DNA of 64,000 nt from Oscillospiraceae bacterium (GTDB lineage: Bacteria > Bacillota > Clostridia > Oscillospirales > CAG-272), in contig SVQZ01000008.1 in NCBI GenBank assembly GCA_015065105.1, positions 1 through 64,000 on the forward strand. The letters are read 5' to 3'. Position 1 is the first letter of the stretch; each line of letters opens with the position of its first letter. The notes under the pieces were generated by a model. The model did not search any database, was not told where the DNA came from, and saw nothing but the letters and a program-made list of their open reading frames with translations. Shown piece after piece: positions 62,305 to 64,000 of this stretch. Position numbers and translations under genes: made by a program.

Positions 62305-63651
62305 TTATTCAAGAAATCCTTTGTAATGACGCATTGTCATCTGACCTTCGATCTCACGTGTGGTTTCAATAGCAACACCAACAACGATGAGGAGTGAAGA
62401 GCCGCTGAATGCAATACCGCTGAGAGTAAAGCCTGCAATGATGTTTGCCATCATGGGAACTGCCGCTACGAGACAAAGGAAGAACGCACCGATAAGAACG
62501 ATACGGTTAAGAACCTTTGAAATGTAATCGGAGGTAGGCTTACCGGGACGAATACCGGGAATAAATCCGCCGTTCTTCTTCAAGTTATTTGAAACTTCAA
62601 CAGGATTGAAGGAAATAGAAATGTAGAAGTAAGCGAATGCGATAATAAGCACAACGAACAAAATTACATAAGGCCAGTTAGCAGACAATACCTCGCCGGT
62701 ATATTGATCTACGTTACCGTAAGACAAGAAATTAATAACCTTGGAATATAAGGAACCTGTCTTAGGCTGGAATATTAATGCAATTGTCGAAGGCAATGCA
62801 ACGATAGAGTTAGCAAAGATTATAGGCATAACTCCGGACATATTAAGCTTAATGGGAAGATGTGTACTCTGACCACCGTACATCTTACGGCCAACAACCT
62901 TCTTTGCATACTGAATGGGAAGTCTTCTTTCGGATTCAGTAATAAATACTACGAAGGTGATGATAGCGATAGTTACGATAATCATAGCCTCTACGTAAAC
63001 AATACCCCAAGGACCGGTCTTGATTCTGTCGATGAAATCACCAACAGTACCAAAGAGACCTGAGAGAATGTTTGCAAAGAGTATGATAGAGATACCGTTA
63101 CCGATACCGTGCTCGTTGATCTTTTCAGCAAGCCACATTACAAGTGCAGTACCCGCAACGTAGGAACCGATAATAACGATAGCACCGAAAACGGTTTCGC
63201 CCTGTTTGCTGAGCGCGTTGTTACCCATGTAATCGAAGGTTGTATTCTTTAAGAACATATAGTAACCGAAAGCAGTTACAAGACCGAGTACAATAGTAAC
63301 GATACGTGTGATCTGAGTCAGCTTTTTCTTACCTTCTTCGCCGTCCTTGGAAAGTCTTTCAAGAGCGGGAATAGCAACGGCAAGAAGCTGAATAACGATG
63401 GATGCCGTGATGTACGGCGAAACTGAAAGGGCAAATAAAGTTGCCTGTGAGAAGGCCTGACCGGAAAGGATATTCATGTAGTTAAACATGGAACCCTGAG
63501 CGGAACCAAACCAACTGGAAAGTATATCAGAATCGATAAAAGGTACGGGAACTACTGCACCAAAACGATACAAAAGAACTATCATGATAGTGATAAGTAT
63601 CTTCTTGCGCAGTTCGGGAATCTTCCAGGCATTCTGTAATGTCTTAAGCAC
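62305..63651 (-). CDS. secY: protein translocase channel subunit SecY
   Basis: 448 residues, ten membrane helices. SPYITASIVIQLLAVAIPALERLSKDGEEGKKKL, cytoplasmic loop with KVVGRKMYGGQSTHLPIKLNMSG and a C-terminal loop with RPGKPTSDYI. Starts with GTG at 63651 two bases after the rplO stop, with GAGGTG in the end of rplO. Partner of SecA. Confidence 0.98.
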   Translation of the reverse strand: MLKTLQNAWKIPELRKKILITIMIVLLYRFGAVVPVPFIDSDILSSWFGSAQGSMFNYMNILSGQAFSQATLFALSVSPYITASIVIQLLAVAIPALERLSKDGEEGKKKLTQITRIVTIVLGLVTAFGYYMFLKNTTFDYMGNNALSKQGETVFGAIVIIGSYVAGTALVMWLAEKINEHGIGNGISIILFANILSGLFGTVGDFIDRIKTGPWGIVYVEAMIIVTIAIITFVVFITESERRLPIQYAKKVVGRKMYGGQSTHLPIKLNMSGVMPIIFANSIVALPSTIALIFQPKTGSLYSKVINFLSYGNVDQYTGEVLSANWPYVILFVVLIIAFAYFYISISFNPVEVSNNLKKNGGFIPGIRPGKPTSDYISKVLNRIVLIGAFFLCLVAAVPMMANIIAGFTLSGIAFSGSSLLIVVGVAIETTREIEGQMTMRHYKGFLE

Positions 63652-63652
63652 C

Positions 63653-64000
63653 TTAGATCACCTCTGCCTTTCCTCCTGCTGCTTCGATCTTTTCCTTTGC
63701 GGATGCAGAGAAGACAGAAGCCTTTACAGTTAACTTTTTAGTAATTTCGCCATTACCTAAAACCTTGAGACCGCAAAGAGCCTTGCGGATAGTACCGTTT
63801 TCGAGTAAAGCGTTTACATCGACTGTAGCGCCGTCTTCGAACTTGTTAAGATCGTCAACGTTAACAATCGCATACTCCTTGGAGAAGATGTTATTGAAAC
63901 CTCTCTTGGGGAGTTTTCTATAAAGCGGAAGCTGACCGCCTTCAAAGCCGGGACGAACACCACCGCCGGAACGTGCGTTCTGACCCTTGTGACCCTTACC
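63653..64000 (-). CDS. rplO: 50S ribosomal protein L15 (partial, N-terminus beyond window)
   Basis: 115 C-terminal residues are visible, beginning [20 protein letters not shown] and [15 protein letters not shown], and ending AAGGKAEVI with TAA at 63653-63655. About 30 N-terminal residues lie past the right edge. Confidence 0.96.
   Translation of the reverse strand, partial: GKGHKGQNARSGGGVRPGFEGGQLPLYRKLPKRGFNNIFSKEYAIVNVDDLNKFEDGATVDVNALLENGTIRKALCGLKVLGNGEITKKLTVKASVFSASAKEKIEAAGGKAEVI

Overview
The window looks like a chromosomal segment of an uncultured or poorly characterised Clostridia (Firmicutes) bacterium, probably of the Oscillospirales type. Supporting signs seen in the sequence: a T-box leader on valS, an L21 leader, the rplU-prp-rpmA operon with a Prp-cleavable L27 extension, a monoderm-style dcw cluster with a PASTA-bearing SpoVD-like transpeptidase, a MurE with the meso-diaminopimelate motif DNPR, CsoR/CopA copper control, a Firmicutes-type LexA box, and S-layer-homology (SLH) surface proteins. 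No tRNA, rRNA, CRISPR array, prophage or insertion sequence was seen. The assignment to an order is inference.

Layout. 1-2.4 kb: alpha-galactosidase / UlaG-like hydrolase operon. 2.4-7.1 kb: a giant SLH surface protein built from repeats. 7.2-10.4 kb: T-box-controlled valyl-tRNA synthetase. 10.5-13.7 kb: polar amino-acid ABC transporter plus a HAD phosphatase. 13.8-14.9 kb: L21-Prp-L27. 15.1-18.8 kb: coenzyme A genes (coaBC diverging from an ECF S component and coaX). 19.4-32.3 kb: the dcw division and wall cluster running leftward from mraZ to ftsZ, without murD, murC, murB or ftsA. 32.7-34.7 kb: DUF523 gene and a polyprenyl-phosphate sugar transferase. 34.8-37.7 kb: csoR-copA copper operon with a fused CopZ-like domain. 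37.7-39.9 kb: a beta-helix lipoprotein downstream of a truncated DUF4956 remnant and a dispersed repeat. 40-43.8 kb: aconitase-X and an old-yellow-enzyme flavoprotein. 43.9-50.7 kb: a small membrane protein, secA, a glycosyltransferase-CsaB fusion, a ComEC-like hydrolase and a CmpB-like membrane protein. 51-52.7 kb: SOS-regulated DNA polymerase IV. 52.8-57 kb: three tandem paralogues of a secreted CBM9/DOMON-like protein, two with a C-terminal hydrophobic anchor and one with SLH domains. 57.3-64 kb: the end of the ribosomal superoperon (L15, SecY, Adk, Map, KOW protein, IF-1, L36, S13, S11, S4, RpoA, L17).

How it fits together. Two SLH proteins imply a pyruvylated secondary wall polymer; the CsaB-type pyruvyl transferase domain at 47-49 kb and the sugar-phosphate transferase at 33-34 kb are plausible suppliers. 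The most unusual items are the anchor-swapped CBM9-like paralogue array, the copA gene carrying a strong internal ribosome binding site in front of an in-frame CopZ domain, a roughly 100-bp dispersed element that could fold and ends in a terminator, the fragment of a DUF4956 gene, the MraZ-type helical repeats at the mraZ promoter, and a long palindrome between the divergent coaBC and ECF promoters.

Several starts were moved downstream of the longest reading frame because a ribosome binding site or a promoter decides against the longer version; these are explained at each entry.
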